Part shown: positions 49,170 to 61,304 of the stretch, piece by piece | How positions within the stretch are numbered: position 1 is the stretch's first letter | Layout: each line of letters begins with the position of its first letter | Assembly (NCBI GenBank): GCA_026826555.1 | Contig: JAKSZT010038683.1 | Coordinates: 954,179-1,018,178, forward strand | From: Tolypeutes matacus | Taxonomy: Eukaryota > Chordata > Mammalia > Cingulata > Chlamyphoridae | Reading direction: 5' to 3' | DNA length: 64,000 bases | Translations under genes and position numbers: made by a program | The notes under the pieces: generated by a model | Database searches by the model: none | What the model saw: only the letters and a program-made list of their open reading frames with translations | What the model was told of the DNA's origin: nothing

Positions 49170-49640
49170 TTATGGCAAATGCAGTTTATTATGTGTGCAC
49201 CCCAGAAAATCAAGGTCTTAAATTTAATGCATTCCTGTGGGTGAAAACATATTGTAAGAAGAATCTTTCGATGAGGTTACTTCAGTTAAACTTTACCTCA
49301 TCAATCAGGATTGATCTTCATCCTATTACTGGAGTCCTTTTTAAGAAAATGAAATTTAGACACAGACAGAAAGCCACAGGAAGCAGGAAGCTATATTAAT
49401 AGAATAGGAAGAGAAGGGAGGGACTGATAGATGTTACTATGTACCTTGTCATATGAGAGAGTAGCCAGGGATTGCCAGCAGTCAGACCCAGAACACCATG
49501 GTCTCTGGGGAAAAAGCATTGCCTTGATGATGACTTGATTTGGGCTTTCCTTTAGCCTTAAAACCATAGCTTATAAAGTCCTATTGTTTCAGCCAACCCA
49601 TTTCATGATGTTTGCTTGAAAAGCCTAGGAAGCTAAAACA
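49170..49640 (+). mobile_element. MaLR-like solo LTR (ERVL-MaLR type)
   Basis: The layout resembles MLT/MST LTRs: TGTGTGCACCCCAGAAAA near the 5' end; 'atcctattactggagtcctt' then 'aaatttagacacagacagaaagcc' in the middle; 'cattgccttgatgatgacttgatttgg'; then 'ttgtttcagccaacccatttcatg'; and an end at AAAACA. No internal viral sequence is seen, so it is a solo LTR. Subfamily not assigned. Confidence 0.7.
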
Positions 49641-49645
49641 TTATC

Positions 49646-49671
49646 AATGTTTTTTTTTTTTTTTTTTTTTT
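49646..49671. repeat. Poly-T run beside the LTR
   Basis: About 22 consecutive T just after the LTR end. No recognised L1 3' sequence follows on the right, so it may be a lone microsatellite or the tail of an unrecognised minus-strand retroposon. Confidence 0.6.
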
Positions 49672-50710
49672 GTGCAGGATGCTATAGATACTAAATATGT
49701 TCAAGGAAACAATTCAATACAAAAAGAAAACTGTTGCTGGATGAGAAATGAAGATTTCAGAGGGATAAGCCTTAAGGGTAGAAGAGGACCAAAATGAATG
49801 TACCCATGTTGAAGCTGATCTTCTTTAGAAGCATGGACATCAACAATAGCAAAATGAAACAGCAGCTTAGACAGAGCATATAAAACACAAGTTCATTCTA
49901 TTCTGACAGCTTCTATTTCCCTCACTGCAAGTATAAGCAAGGAGAGCATCTGTGATTGTTGAGGAGGTTAGGGTTATTTAAAGTTTGAGAAGAGAGTAGA
50001 GGCTTGAATAGTCATATTTGAGAGCTGGAAAGTTAAAGAACCAGGAAGATATTTTAGAATTTAGTGAGACTCAGAAACTCCTTGTGACAGAATTTATTAA
50101 CAATTAAGTTAAATTAAAGGCATATTTTCCAGATAATCCATGAAAGACATTAACAAAAATTGGCTCTCTTCTGATAGCTTCTCTTTCCTCAGTGCAAGTA
50201 TGAGCAAGTAGAGCATATGTGATTGAAGGGGAGAGAAGCCTTACTTAAAATTTCTGATTCTATCTAGATTTTTGTTAGGTATTGCTATGGGAAAGCCTTA
50301 ATTTCATCCTTCTGCCACCTTGTGGCTAATCACTATGCTCTATCTTCATTGATGTATTCCTAAAACAGTATGTGTTAGTACGGGAATAAAACAACAAACA
50401 TGATCAAAAACAAAATAAAACCTTTGAAAGTATGATGGCAATTTCAGATTTCTTTTTGCCATTAAGTACTTTCAGCATTGAACAGGTATTTAGTTCTCAT
50501 CTCATCACTATCAGAGACAGTAGTGTACTGTATTTAACAGCATGGATGAGTGAGGATTCAACAATTGCCCCCTTGGTTACTGCCATGCGCAAATAACTTC
50601 TTTTTGCCTCAATTTTCTCCTTCATGTAGGCATTCCATTTGATCATATAAGTAGAACTCTTTCCTGTTTGACTAATTTTCTGATAATTATTAACCTCAGC
50701 ACTGCTGTCA
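49672..50710. other. Unassigned sequence with a local direct duplication
   Basis: No gene or known repeat. 49893-49986 and 50166-50255 are related direct copies (shared: cagcttct...ccctcactgcaagtata.gcaag..gagcat.tgtgatt) about 270 bp apart. Confidence 0.5.
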
Positions 50711-50714
50711 TTTT

Positions 50715-51085
50715 TTATTTATTTATTTTTGAAATTAATTTCTTTAACATTTTAAAAGATGCTTAGATTACATAAATGTTACACAAAAATTACAGGAATT
50801 CCCACATTCCCCACCCCCCACACCTCCCATAACCTCCCAGATAAACATCTTTCATTAGTGTGGCACATCACCTGCAATGGATATACACATCCTGGGACTT
50901 TGCCACAAAGCATGGGCCATAGTTCACTTTGTAGACCACACTCTCTCCCACACAGTTCTGCATGTTATATGCTGATGTAAAATGGCCTATATCTGTCATT
51001 GTAATGTCACTCAGGATAATTCTCAAGTCCTGAAAAAGCTCCTGTATTACAACTGCTTTTCTCTCTCTCTGCCCCAAAAGCATCC
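50715..51085 (-). mobile_element. L1 3'-UTR-type repeat, 3' end, antisense
   Basis: T-rich left end with (TTTA)n, then the conserved 3' body. Open on the minus strand at 50868-51083 in the same frame as 22080-22451 (TDIGHFTSAYNMQNCVGE). Confidence 0.8.
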
Positions 51086-52959
51086 ACTGTCAATTAATCA
51101 GCTCCATCACCCAGGTAAATCTCAATTAAGTACTCATGGTTGAAAATCAGTACACATAAAATCAGCCCTATGAGAAAGGTTTAGTTTACTATCCTCAGGG
51201 TGTCTGGGTTCCTGTACAATTTGGTATATCATCATATCTACATCATTATAGAGGGAGGAAGATTAGTGGAACACTTATGTCCTTAGATGGCATTCGGTAA
51301 GAACCCTTGTGTGTTAACTATCATAATCCTATAACTGTTCTATATTGAAAAATAGTATCTAATGTATACTATGCTTTACATGATATAATTCATTTTTATT
51401 TTACAACCACTAAGAAGCAATCAAAAAGATACTATGAAACATACACAAATCCCAATATTCATAATGATTATATTTGTTGCTAACAGATAATTAGCCTAAA
51501 TGTTTTATTTTTTTGCAGATAAATTTTTATAATTATCAAATAACAGAAGAATATTGTCTGATATATCTTTCTTAGGCATTGTCCACCCTTTTATTTTTTA
51601 TACTAAATGAGGAAAGTTAACCAAAATGCCATTATACAGGAGAATGAATTCTTTGTTTGGTCACATTTATTTGCAGCTATTCTCTGTAAATTTTCCTTGA
51701 ATGCTTAATATGCTATTTTTTCCTGTTTACTGTTCTAGGAAGTATATTTAAGATGTCATTAAACATAATTTATAATTATTTAAATAAATTCATATTATTC
51801 TATGCATGATAAAACCTATTTTATTAAAATTTCATAAGCTGGAATATTTGCTTGTTAGAGGAACTGTCTTTGATTATGTAGAAGTATCTTTGTTCTGAAA
51901 ATGGTGGAGAAGGAACATAAAAGTAATAATATTAATTGATATCTGAAATAATTCAGGGGAGGCAAATGAAAAGAGGTAATCCAATGGGTATAAATCCTCT
52001 GGTAAGCCATAGAAATCTAAGATAAGCCCTTATCTTTACAAATGATGGGAACCATTGGATTTTAAAACAATCTTATTGAAATATCAGTAGTTAGTGTGAT
52101 AGGCATGTTCTAACAAAAATAGAAACTATTCTTGAATCCCAGAAACTACTTTTTAATAACCAGTCAGTATGTAGGTAAGGGATTTAATGAGTGTTTTATG
52201 AAAGCATTCAAAATAGTTGATTTACATGTCTGAACTTATTTCACGTAGGACATTATTCTATGAGGTTGACAGGAAATTCTCAAGGAGGATATTTACGCAT
52301 GAAAATCTATAGGAATAATTACTTAGTTCTGTTTCCCAATTTCTTATCCTGCAATTGGAAATATATGCAAAAGAAAAACATAACAGTACATTTAATCTAA
52401 GCCAAATATTCATACTGTAATGATAAACTTAAGTGATGATATATTTACTGTTATATTAAATTTGATTTTGTAGGTACACATTTGAAGGTAAATATATCCA
52501 TATACAAGGGCTATTTTAACATATAGAAAGCTCTTTCAAAGGTGAAAACTGAAAGTAGAACATGACAGAGGGACACAAAAGTTAAAAGTAACAAGTAACT
52601 TGGGGTTTCTTATTTTGTTGAAAATCATAAATCTTTTAATTACATTTAAACAGTAAAATACAGAGAGCATGTAATTGTACATGATAAAATCAAAATATGA
52701 TAAAACACATTTTCTATATAATTCTCCAAAAAAATAATTTTATTGAATATCAGGTAATATATGACAGTCTAGAATATGGAAAAGTGAAAAAAATATTTTT
52801 CTTCACATGGCTCAAAATAAAGTAGAGATATGTAAAGAGCAATAGATTATTTCTTCAAACAGAGGAATATTAACGCATAGAATTGGCTGTAAATCTTGGG
52901 AGCCTGAAAGAACAAAATGAAAGCCTGTGATATCTTAAGTTACCAAATATAGGAAGCCT
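51086..52959. other. Unassigned AT-rich sequence
   Basis: Nearly 1.9 kb with no recognisable gene, L1, SINE or LTR, and no long open frame. This and 47715-49169 are the largest stretches without obvious young repeats. Confidence 0.4.
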
Positions 52960-53880
52960 GTAGCTTCTTCCTTTCAGGAAAAACAAAAAATCAAAGCAGG
53001 ATAAACAGAATCCCCTCTTAGGCCCCTAGAAACTGCTTCAGGCTGCTGGTGCTCATCAATCAATCACCTTGCAGCCTGCCCTCCACAGGTAAGACACCCA
53101 GTTTTAGCAAATAAAATAAAGAATACAAAAAGATAAAAAATAAAATATAACTGATTTAAAAATCTAAAACAAAGAAACCTCAGTCTATAAGTTCCCTGTT
53201 TTAAGATGCTGTTTGGGGACCTGTCAACCCAGTGGGTCACTATCTGAATTATTCTCTTAGTAGGTACTGGAAATCAAACCAGGGGCCTCATATATTCAAG
53301 ACAGGTATTTCTACACTGAGCTACACCCACTTTACAGGTTAGGTAGTCTATGAAAGCTTATCTGGTCTCCCCATCCCTGTTCCCTCAGGTGAGTTGGGTT
53401 TCTGGCAGTTTGCTGTCTGTCTCTCTTGGCTTCCTTCTCTGTCAGGCTGATTATGTGCCTGTCTCCACTACTTCCTCACTGACCTAGTTCCTCTGTCTCC
53501 CAGGGTAGCTGTGTGTAACAACCTGCCTAATCAGATCCCCCCTCCCTTCTCCCTGGGGCTGCTTCAGTGCTGGCTGGTATCTTTTTTGAGATTCAAAGGG
53601 GGATCTGCTGGCCAAAGTCCCTGGAAAGAAGCCACTCTCTCTCCTCCATCAGACCACTCTTCCTCACAGGGAGGAACATTTTCTTATCTACTCAGTGGGC
53701 TGCAGTGAGCCAGGGGTTTTACCTAGGCTATTCTGCTTGAGGATGGGGCATATGTGCCATTCCAAGCCACAGGGGGAAGTAACTCAAAGTTTTCATTTGG
53801 CTCTTTTTTGTCTATCATTCTCCCTCCTGGATGATGTGCAGCACTCTCCTGGTCTGCACATTGCCAAAGCAGATACCTCA
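52960..53880 (-). mobile_element. L1 5'UTR, antisense
   Basis: Collinear with 63000-63900 (another antisense L1 5'UTR): 'aatcaccttgcagcc' block, A-rich stretch, 'agttccc', the tRNA-like module, then C/T-rich sequence. It meets sense ORF1 sequence at about 53890, a head-to-head junction resembling the one near position 180. Confidence 0.75.
53263..53330 (-). other. tRNA-Ala-like module in L1 5'UTR
   Basis: The minus strand reads GTGGGTGTAGCTCAGTGTAG ... TATGAGGCCCCTGGTTTGAT ... CC. This matches the D-arm/A box (TAGCTCAGTG, 53315-53325) and T-arm/B box (GGTTTGATTTCC, 53269-53280) of a mammalian tRNA-Ala at the right spacing. It is not a functional tRNA gene: the acceptor ends do not pair well and the anticodon arm is altered. 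The same module is at 63298-63365. Confidence 0.75.
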
Positions 53881-53889
53881 GATTTCTTT

Positions 53890-54183
53890 TTGCCTTTCCC
53901 TTCTTTTTGTGATTGAGTTGAACTCTACCTACCATCTGAATAAGCCCATCAAGATAAATAGATGCCTAGATGCCAATAAAAAATTACAAACCATATTAAG
54001 AAACAGGAAGACATGGCTAGTCTAATGAACAAAATGAGAAACAGGAGAAGATGAAGAATATGGTACAACTAATCATGGATGTCCAAAAAATAGCAGGAAC
54101 CAAGTTAATGAGGTGAAGGAAGAGATAAAGAATATTAAGTAAACACAGGGGAAACATACTGAAGAAATTATAAACATAGATAA
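53890..54183 (+). mobile_element. L1 ORF1 N-terminal fragment, sense
   Basis: Begins just before ORF1 ('aagataaatagatgcctaga', also in the L1 at 18825) and runs into the coiled-coil region. It breaks off where another L1 5' end starts. Confidence 0.75.
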
Positions 54184-54344
54184 AAAGAGAATGGAGGATT
54201 GTGGGAAGACGATAGCAGACTAACAGGCAGAGCTGAATGCTCTCACACACACAAAAAAAAAAAAAAATGGAGAAAGAGCCAAAAGCTGTCTAAGGGACCT
54301 GCTTTTGGAGGATCAGCAGACCAGGACAGTGCTATATAACTCTC
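54184..54344 (+). mobile_element. L1 5'-terminal fragment, sense
   Basis: Starts GGATTGTGGGAAGAC like the L1 at 41338, followed by the A run and 'atggagaaagagccaaaagc'. Only about 160 bp remain. Confidence 0.75.
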
Positions 54345-54640
54345 AGGAATTTAATATTTTGTTAGTTATTGTGTGGATCTCCACCCACTGAGAAAACACC
54401 TAATGACCACATGAGCACATTCATAACCCATATAGGCATTCTCCAGGTGCATCCCTCCCCAAAGATCCTAGCACAGACACTCTGCAGTAATGTTCCTTCC
54501 CTGACATAATTGTAACTTTTCTGTAATCCAAAACCTCCCCCAAAACAAACTCTAATATACATATTTTTTGAATTGTATGTTTGATCATAGAATGATCTGT
54601 TATCTTTTATGTACACTGACAATTTCTTTTCCCCAATGTT
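54345..54640 (-). mobile_element. L1 3'-UTR-type repeat, 5' portion, antisense
   Basis: Matches the outermost part of the recurrent repeat (compare 61255-61304, 23325-23480 and 55660-55870). Continuity with the L1 3' end on its right is possible. Confidence 0.6.
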
Positions 54641-54815
54641 TCCCCAGTGTCTTCTCTTCTCTTTCATTTTATCTTCAAAGAAGCTTTAGTTTACAGAAAT
54701 ATTATATAAAAAATATAGGGGATTCCCATATACCACACTCTCCTCCCTCCCACACTTTTCCCCATTAACAGCATGTTTCATTAGTGTGGTACATTTGTTA
54801 AAATTGATGAACACT

Positions 54816-55294
54816 TGACAACTGATCTGGTCACATTTTATATGGGTCCATTGAGCATTAACTGGCATGTCTGGGGAAAGAAGCTGAGTGACATGCACAG
54901 AACATGTTATTTATTCACTTGATTATTAAGATGTGTGAATAGAAGTGTGTTCATATGTGTGAATACATTAAGTGTGTAGAACATCTTCTAAACCCTGTAG
55001 AAGATTTTGAAGATTGACCAAAATGTTCCAGTCTCTTATTACTGAGGCAAACCCAGTAAACTCAAAGACTCTAACTGTTTAATACTACCTTGAGCCTGTT
55101 CAATTGTACAGTTTTTGAGGATTTAAATAAGGTTTTACTCTTTTCACACCACACAGAGCTACAACTTCTACATAGTTCAAGACCAATGAGTATATTTTCC
55201 ATGACATTGTCCCCTGTATTTGAATACCATCAACACCCTTAGCAGGAAAACAGCTCACTAAATTAAAGATGGTTGCATAAACACACACACACAC
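54816..55294 (+). mobile_element. Retroposed insert of unknown origin with (CA)n tail
   Basis: 479 bp between perfect 16-bp duplications aaaattgatgaacact (54800-54815 and 55295-55310), inside the L1 3'UTR, which continues across once it is removed. The right end is ATAAACACACACACACAC, compatible with a modified poly-A tail on a plus-strand insert. The body matches no L1, SINE or LTR that I know and has no long frame. Best guess: a processed copy of an untranslated region or non-coding RNA. Confidence 0.7.
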
Positions 55295-56585
55295 AAAATT
55301 GATGAACACTATCGAAGCATTGCTGCTTAACTATGGTCAATTTTTTACATTGTGGTTTATACTTTGCACCACACAATTTCATAGGTTTGACAAAATGTAT
55401 AATAGCCTATAGCTGTTATAGCAAAGTCATGCAGAAAAATTTCAATGCTCTAAAAATGCCCTATATTACACCTGTGCTTCCCTATACCCCCAGAACCCAT
55501 GGTAAACAATGTTTCAATTTTTCAAAAATAAGAATCATAGTTTCATGCATTAATATTGAGGGATTGACTTACTGGTCTGTTTTCTTTTATTATGCACTAA
55601 TACGTAATTGAGAGATTCATGCTCCTCAATTTGAGAACATATCATGACTCCACGTGAAGGGAGTTTAATATTTTCTAGTTTATTGTGCGGGTCTCCACTG
55701 GGGTAACACCTTATGACAACAATATTAACACATTCATATCCATAGAAAAATCCTCAAAGTGTACCCTTTCCCACATATGCCCCCACCACCAACACACTGC
55801 ACCAGGAACCTTCTCCTACCATATTTGCTGAAAGTACATTCCCACCATTGTAGTTTAAAGCACAGATTGACAAATACCCTAGAGTTCACTTGTTCCTTCC
55901 TCTAACTTTACCATAGTTTCATGGATAGTCCAACCCCCAACCCCCTGCTTGCCCCTATATTAATCACCATCAACCCCACCACATCCCTGCACCACCTTCA
56001 CCCCCAATCCATTGCCAACTTGCTCCCCTTCTACCTTATTATAGGCTCAAGCCTATTGAGCATCAGTTCACCCCACTCATCTCCCTTTCTGTTTCATGAT
56101 AATTTGCAGACTCAATCTCTGTGAGTCTGCCAATATGTTTAGGTAATAACAGTGAGGTCATGTGATATTGTCCTTTAGTGACTGGCTTATTTCACTCAAC
56201 ATAAGGTCTTCAAGATTCATCCATGTTGTTGCATGTGTCAATACATTGTTCCTTCTTGCATCTGAGTAATATTCCATTCTATGTATATACCACAATTTGC
56301 TTATCCATTCATCTGTTGATGGACAATTGTGTTGTTTCCAACTTTTGGCAATAGTGAATAACGCTGCTATGAACATTTGTGTGCACATATCTGTTCATGG
56401 TCCTGAGTCAATTCTTCTGGATATATACCCAGCAGTGGGATTGCTGGATTATATGGCAATTCTATGGTTAGATTCCTGAGGAACCATCAAACTGTCCTAA
56501 AAAATGGTTGCACCATTCTACATTCCTTCCAGCAGTGGATAAGGGTTCACTTTCCTCCACATACTCTCCAACACTTTTAGTTCTC

Positions 56586-56607
56586 TGTTGTTGTTGTTGT
56601 TGTTGTT
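56586..56607 (+). repeat. (GTT)n simple repeat in L1
   Basis: About seven units within the antisense ORF2 C-terminal region, at the point where the copies at 9258 and 24868 have a T run. Confidence 0.85.
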
Positions 56608-58556
56608 TTTTAATATGGGTCAGTCTATTAGGTTTAAATTGATATCTCATTGTTGTTTAGATTTGCATTTCCCCAACAGTGATTTTGAGCATCCTCTCAC
56701 ATGCTTTTTAGCTATTTGAATTTCCTGTTTGGAGAAGTGTCTATTCAACTATTTTGCTCAACTTTTACATGGGGTACTTGCATTTTTAGTTTTGAGATTT
56801 AGGATTTCTTTATATGTTGGATATTAGACAGTTATGAGATAAGGTGTTTCCAAATATTTTCTCCCATTGAGTAGACTGCTTTTTTCTTTCCCTTGACAAA
56901 CTCCTTTGAAGTGCAAAAGTTTTTAATTTTGAGGAGTTCCCATTTATCTATTTTTGTTGTTGTTGCTTGTACTTTACATGTAAATTTTATGTGACCATTT
57001 CCTACTACAAAATCTCATAGATGCTTCTCTACATTATCTTGTAGGAGCTTTATGGTCTTGGTTCTTTTTTAAGTCTGTGATCCATCTTGAATTAATTTTT
57101 ATATAGGACAAGAGATCTTAATCTTCTCTCATTATTTTGGATATAGACATCCGGTTCTCCCAAAATCATTTGTTGAAGAGGCCATTCTGTCCAAGTTGAG
57201 TGAGCTTGGTGGCCTTCTCAAATGACTGTTGACCGTATATATAAGGAGGTATATCAGAAATCGCAATTTGGTTCCATTGGCATATTTGTCTGTCTTGGTA
57301 CCGATACTATGTTGTTTTTACCACTGGAGCTTTGCAGTATGCTTTCAAGTACAGTAGTATGATTCCTCTAAATGTATTTTTCTTTTTCTATAAGTTTTTG
57401 GCTCTTCAGGACCCCTTACCCTTCCATATAATTTTCCTAATTGGCTTCCCCAATTCAGTAAAAAAATGCTGTTGTAATTTTTATTGGAATTTCATTAAAT
57501 TTGTATATCAATTTAGGTAAGACAGACAATTACTGATAATTAGTCTTTCAATCCATGAACATATAATATTCTTCCATTTATTTAGGTCTTGATTTCCTTA
57601 AGCAATGTGTAGTTTTCTGTGTAAAAGTCCTTTACACCTTTACTTAAGTTTATTCCTAGGTATTTGATTCTTTTATTTGCTATTGTAAATGGAATTTTTT
57701 CTTGATTTCCCCATATTGTTTATTAGTGTACAGAAATGCTACTGAATTTTGCATGTTGATTTATATCCTGCCACTTCACTGAACTCATTTATCAGCTCTA
57801 GAAGCATTTTTTGTAGATTTTTCAGGGCTTTCTACATATAGGATCATGTCATCTGCAAATGGTGAAATTTTTTAGTTCTTCCTTTCTAATTTATGTGCAT
57901 TTTATTTTAGTTTTTTCTTGCCTAAGTGCTTTTGCAAGAACTTTAACACAATGGTAATTAAGAGCAGTAAGAGTGGTATCCTTTTCTTGATCCAGTGCTT
58001 AGAGGGAAAGCCTTTAATATTTCACTATTGAGTATGATATTAGCTGTGGTATTTCATATACACACTTCATCATGCTGAGGAAGTTTATTTCTATTTCTAA
58101 TCTTTTGAAGTGTTTTTATCAAGAAAGGATACTGTATTTTGGCAAATGCTTTTTCTGCCTCAATAGGGATGATTATGTGATTTTTTAATGTGGTATGTTA
58201 CACTGATTTTCTCATGTTGATCCATCCTTGCATACTAGGGATAAAATCTACATGATTATGATGTAATAATTTATTTTGTATGTTGTTGAATACAATTACC
58301 AAGTATTTTTTATTATTATTTTAGCATCTAAGCATTTGACATATAGGTCTTAGATTTTTTTCTTTCTTGTGGCATCTTTTGTGTGGCTTTGGTATTAGAG
58401 TGATGTTGGGATCATAGAATGAGTTAGATAATGTTGCTCTACTTCTATATTTTGGATGAGCTTAAGCTAGATTGGTGTTAGTTCTTGTAGGAATGATTGG
58501 TAGAATTCACCTGTGAAGTCACCTGGTCCTGGGCTTTTTTTGGTTGGAAGGTTTTT

Positions 58557-59000
58557 TTTAATTTTTTAAAATGTTTTATTATTTATTTATTTATTTATTT
58601 TTAAATGGTATTCAGTGTAATCACATTTGTGCATTCCTCACCCCAATCACTCCCAGAGCACTTTCATAATTCCATTAATCATAAAAATAAACAACAAACA
58701 CAAACAAGCTCATCATCTCTCAATCTCTCAAGGCCTCATCTACCATACAAAGTTGCTATTCTTTTTCCTTATCTTTAGTATATTTGTATTTATATATTGT
58801 AAAAACTGTCATATATGCAATATCAACCATATTCATGTTTTACATGAAGTTTCACTATCTTTATAGTTCCATGTTACAGTTTTTTGCTTTCCTTCTAGTA
58901 ATATACATGACCTTAGACTTTCCTTTTCAGCCACTGCCATACCCATACAATAGCACTGCTAGTTACAAATACCATGCTATGCTTCAACTATTTCTGTTAA
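58557..59000 (-). mobile_element. L1 3'-end insertion with 17-bp TSD
   Basis: Target duplication ttggttggaaggttttt at 58540-58556 and 59001-59017, in the RT region of the antisense L1. It starts with a T run and (TTTA)n (58578-58601), so it is a poly-A-tailed minus-strand insert. Its 3' end resembles the terminal part of the copy at 2708-2930. Confidence 0.85.
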
Positions 59001-59842
59001 TTGGTTGGAAGGTTTTTGATGACTAATTCATTCTCATTACTAGTGATTGGTTTGTTGAATTCAACAACTTTTTCTTTTTTAAACGTAGCTTGCTTGTGTT
59101 TTTCTAAAAATTTGACCATTTCATCTTGTTATCTCTCTTGTTGGCAAACAATTTTTCAAAGTATCCTCTTATGATACTCTTTATATATGTGAGATCAGTG
59201 GAGATAACGACTTTCTTGGTTTTTATTTTATTTACTTGTATCATCTCAATTTTATCTTTGTTAGTCAAAGGTTTTGTGAATTTTATTAATCTTCTCAATA
59301 AACCAGCTTTTGGAATTGTTAAAATTTCAAGTGCTTTATTTAATCTCAATTTTTATTTAGTTCTGCTCACTTTGGGATTAGTTTGTTCTTTTTCTAGTTC
59401 TTCCATGTGTCCAGGTATATCTTTGATTTAAGCACTTTCTTCTTTTTTAATATAAACATTCATGGCTATAAATATCCCTCTTAGCACTGTTTTTGTTGCA
59501 CTCCTTAGATTTTGATATATTGTGTTCTGAATTTCATTCTTTTCAAGGTAGTTACTAATATCTTTGTAATTTCCTTCTTGACCCACTGATTGTTTGATTG
59601 GGCTGTTTAATTTCCATATCTCTGTGCTTATTCTGTTTCAGTGCCCCTGCTTATTTTCCAACTTTGTTCCATTGTGGTCAGAAAAAATTACTTCATATAA
59701 TTTCAGTGATTTTAAACTCACTGAGACTTTTTCTGGGGCCTAGCATTTGGTCTATACTGTTGAATGGTTCATGTGTGCTTGAGAAGAATGTATATCCTAC
59801 TGGATTAGGGTGTAATGTTCTGTATATGTCTATTAAGTCTTG

Positions 59843-61304
59843 ATCTTTTTAAAAATATATTTTATGTTTTTTAAAGATACTTAAATTACATAAATGTCAC
59901 ATAAAAATATAGGGAATTCCCATATGCCCCACTCCCTATGCTTTCCACATTTTCCCACATTAATAACATCCTTCATTAGTGTGGTACATTCATTACAGTT
60001 ATTGAAAACATTTTGGAGCATTGCCACTAAGCATGGATTATAGTTTAGATTGTAGTTTACACTACCTCCCACATAATTTTGTAGGTTAAGGCAAGATATG
60101 TAATGCCCGGTATCTGTTATTGTAAGGTCATTGAGGACAAATCCCAAGTCCCAAAAATGACCCCATATTACACCTGTTTTTCCCTCTCCCTGTTCTCTCT
60201 ACCTCCAGTGGCCACTGCCTCCACATCAATGATATAATTTCTTCCATTGCTGGAATCACAATAAGACTATAGTAGAACACCAGTAAGTCTACTTTAGTCC
60301 ATAGTTCATTCCCCAATCCTAAAGATTCTGGGATTGTGATGTCCACTCCACCTCTAAATGAGAGGTGTCTTTGATTCCATAGGACAAATGGATGGAACTC
60401 TCTTCTTTGCAGTTGTAGACTCTCTCAGTTCCTTGGGATGGTCATTGTCCTTCATCGTTTCCTTGTTAGTTCTCCTGGGTGAATCCAATGAACTGCAGAG
60501 TAGGTCTTGCAACTCCATTAAGTCTCAGGGCCAAGCTGGCACATGGAGAACCCAAAGATTTTAGTCTCTTGGACATACACATATCAACCCTAGTACTAAT
60601 TATAGGCTCAAATAGAAGAGTCAGAAAAGTCATATTTAGGGAAACCACAACTGAGTCCATCTCTGTCATATGAGGGAGCATAAATTCCAAAGTAGGACTC
60701 CTTGGCAAGGCATAAAACTTCTGAAATATCTACCCTTGTCTCCAGTGCCTTCGTGAGCCCCACTATTTGAGGTAGTATTTATTTTGGCAGTCAATGAGAT
60801 CTTGCTGAAATTTGCTTAAGTGTAACCTCTGGAATGGCCTCCAGACTCACTTTGAAGTCTTTTAGCCATATAAACTCATTTTTCTTTACCTTTTTCCCCT
60901 TTTGGTCAAGGTCTTTTTCCAATTGCATTGCTAGTTGGTGTTTGGTAGTAATCCCCTCAATGCCAGGGAGGCTCATGCCTGGGAGTCATGCCCCATGCTG
61001 AGGGGAAGGTAATGCATTTATATGCTGAGTTCAGCTTAGAGAGAGGTCAGATTTGAGCAATAAGGAAGCTCTCAGGAGGTAATTCTTAGGCACCCTATAA
61101 TACTAGGCTAAGTTTCCATTTCAAGAGTAAAGGTTTATAAGAACAGTCATCAATATTAATGGCCTATCAATGGAACATCCTCCTTCACAAGTCATTACCC
61201 CTGTACTCTGGGGATTCTTGCTCTTCCATTAGAGAATGTGGCAGCACTTATGAGGATGGGAATTTAATATTCTTTCAGTTATTGTGTGGATCTCCTTGTC
61301 CAAG
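59843..61304 (-). mobile_element. 1.5-kb L1 3'-UTR-type repeat inserted in antisense L1
   Basis: Interrupts ORF2 between 'gtctattaagtc' (about 59840) and the ORF2 continuation at about 61305 (compare the uninterrupted 27690-27760). About 1.46 kb, not inverted, the most complete simple copy. Minus-strand open pieces: 60791-60976 (LEKDLDQKGKKVKKNEFIWL), 60466-60708, 60128-60346 and 59881-60147, in different frames. Confidence 0.8.

Noticed and set aside
53511..54025. Overlapping frames of 64-73 codons near 53.5-54.0 kb
   Set aside because: They fall in antisense L1 5'UTR and the ORF1 junction; not conserved in the equivalent 5'UTR at 63.4-63.9 kb.
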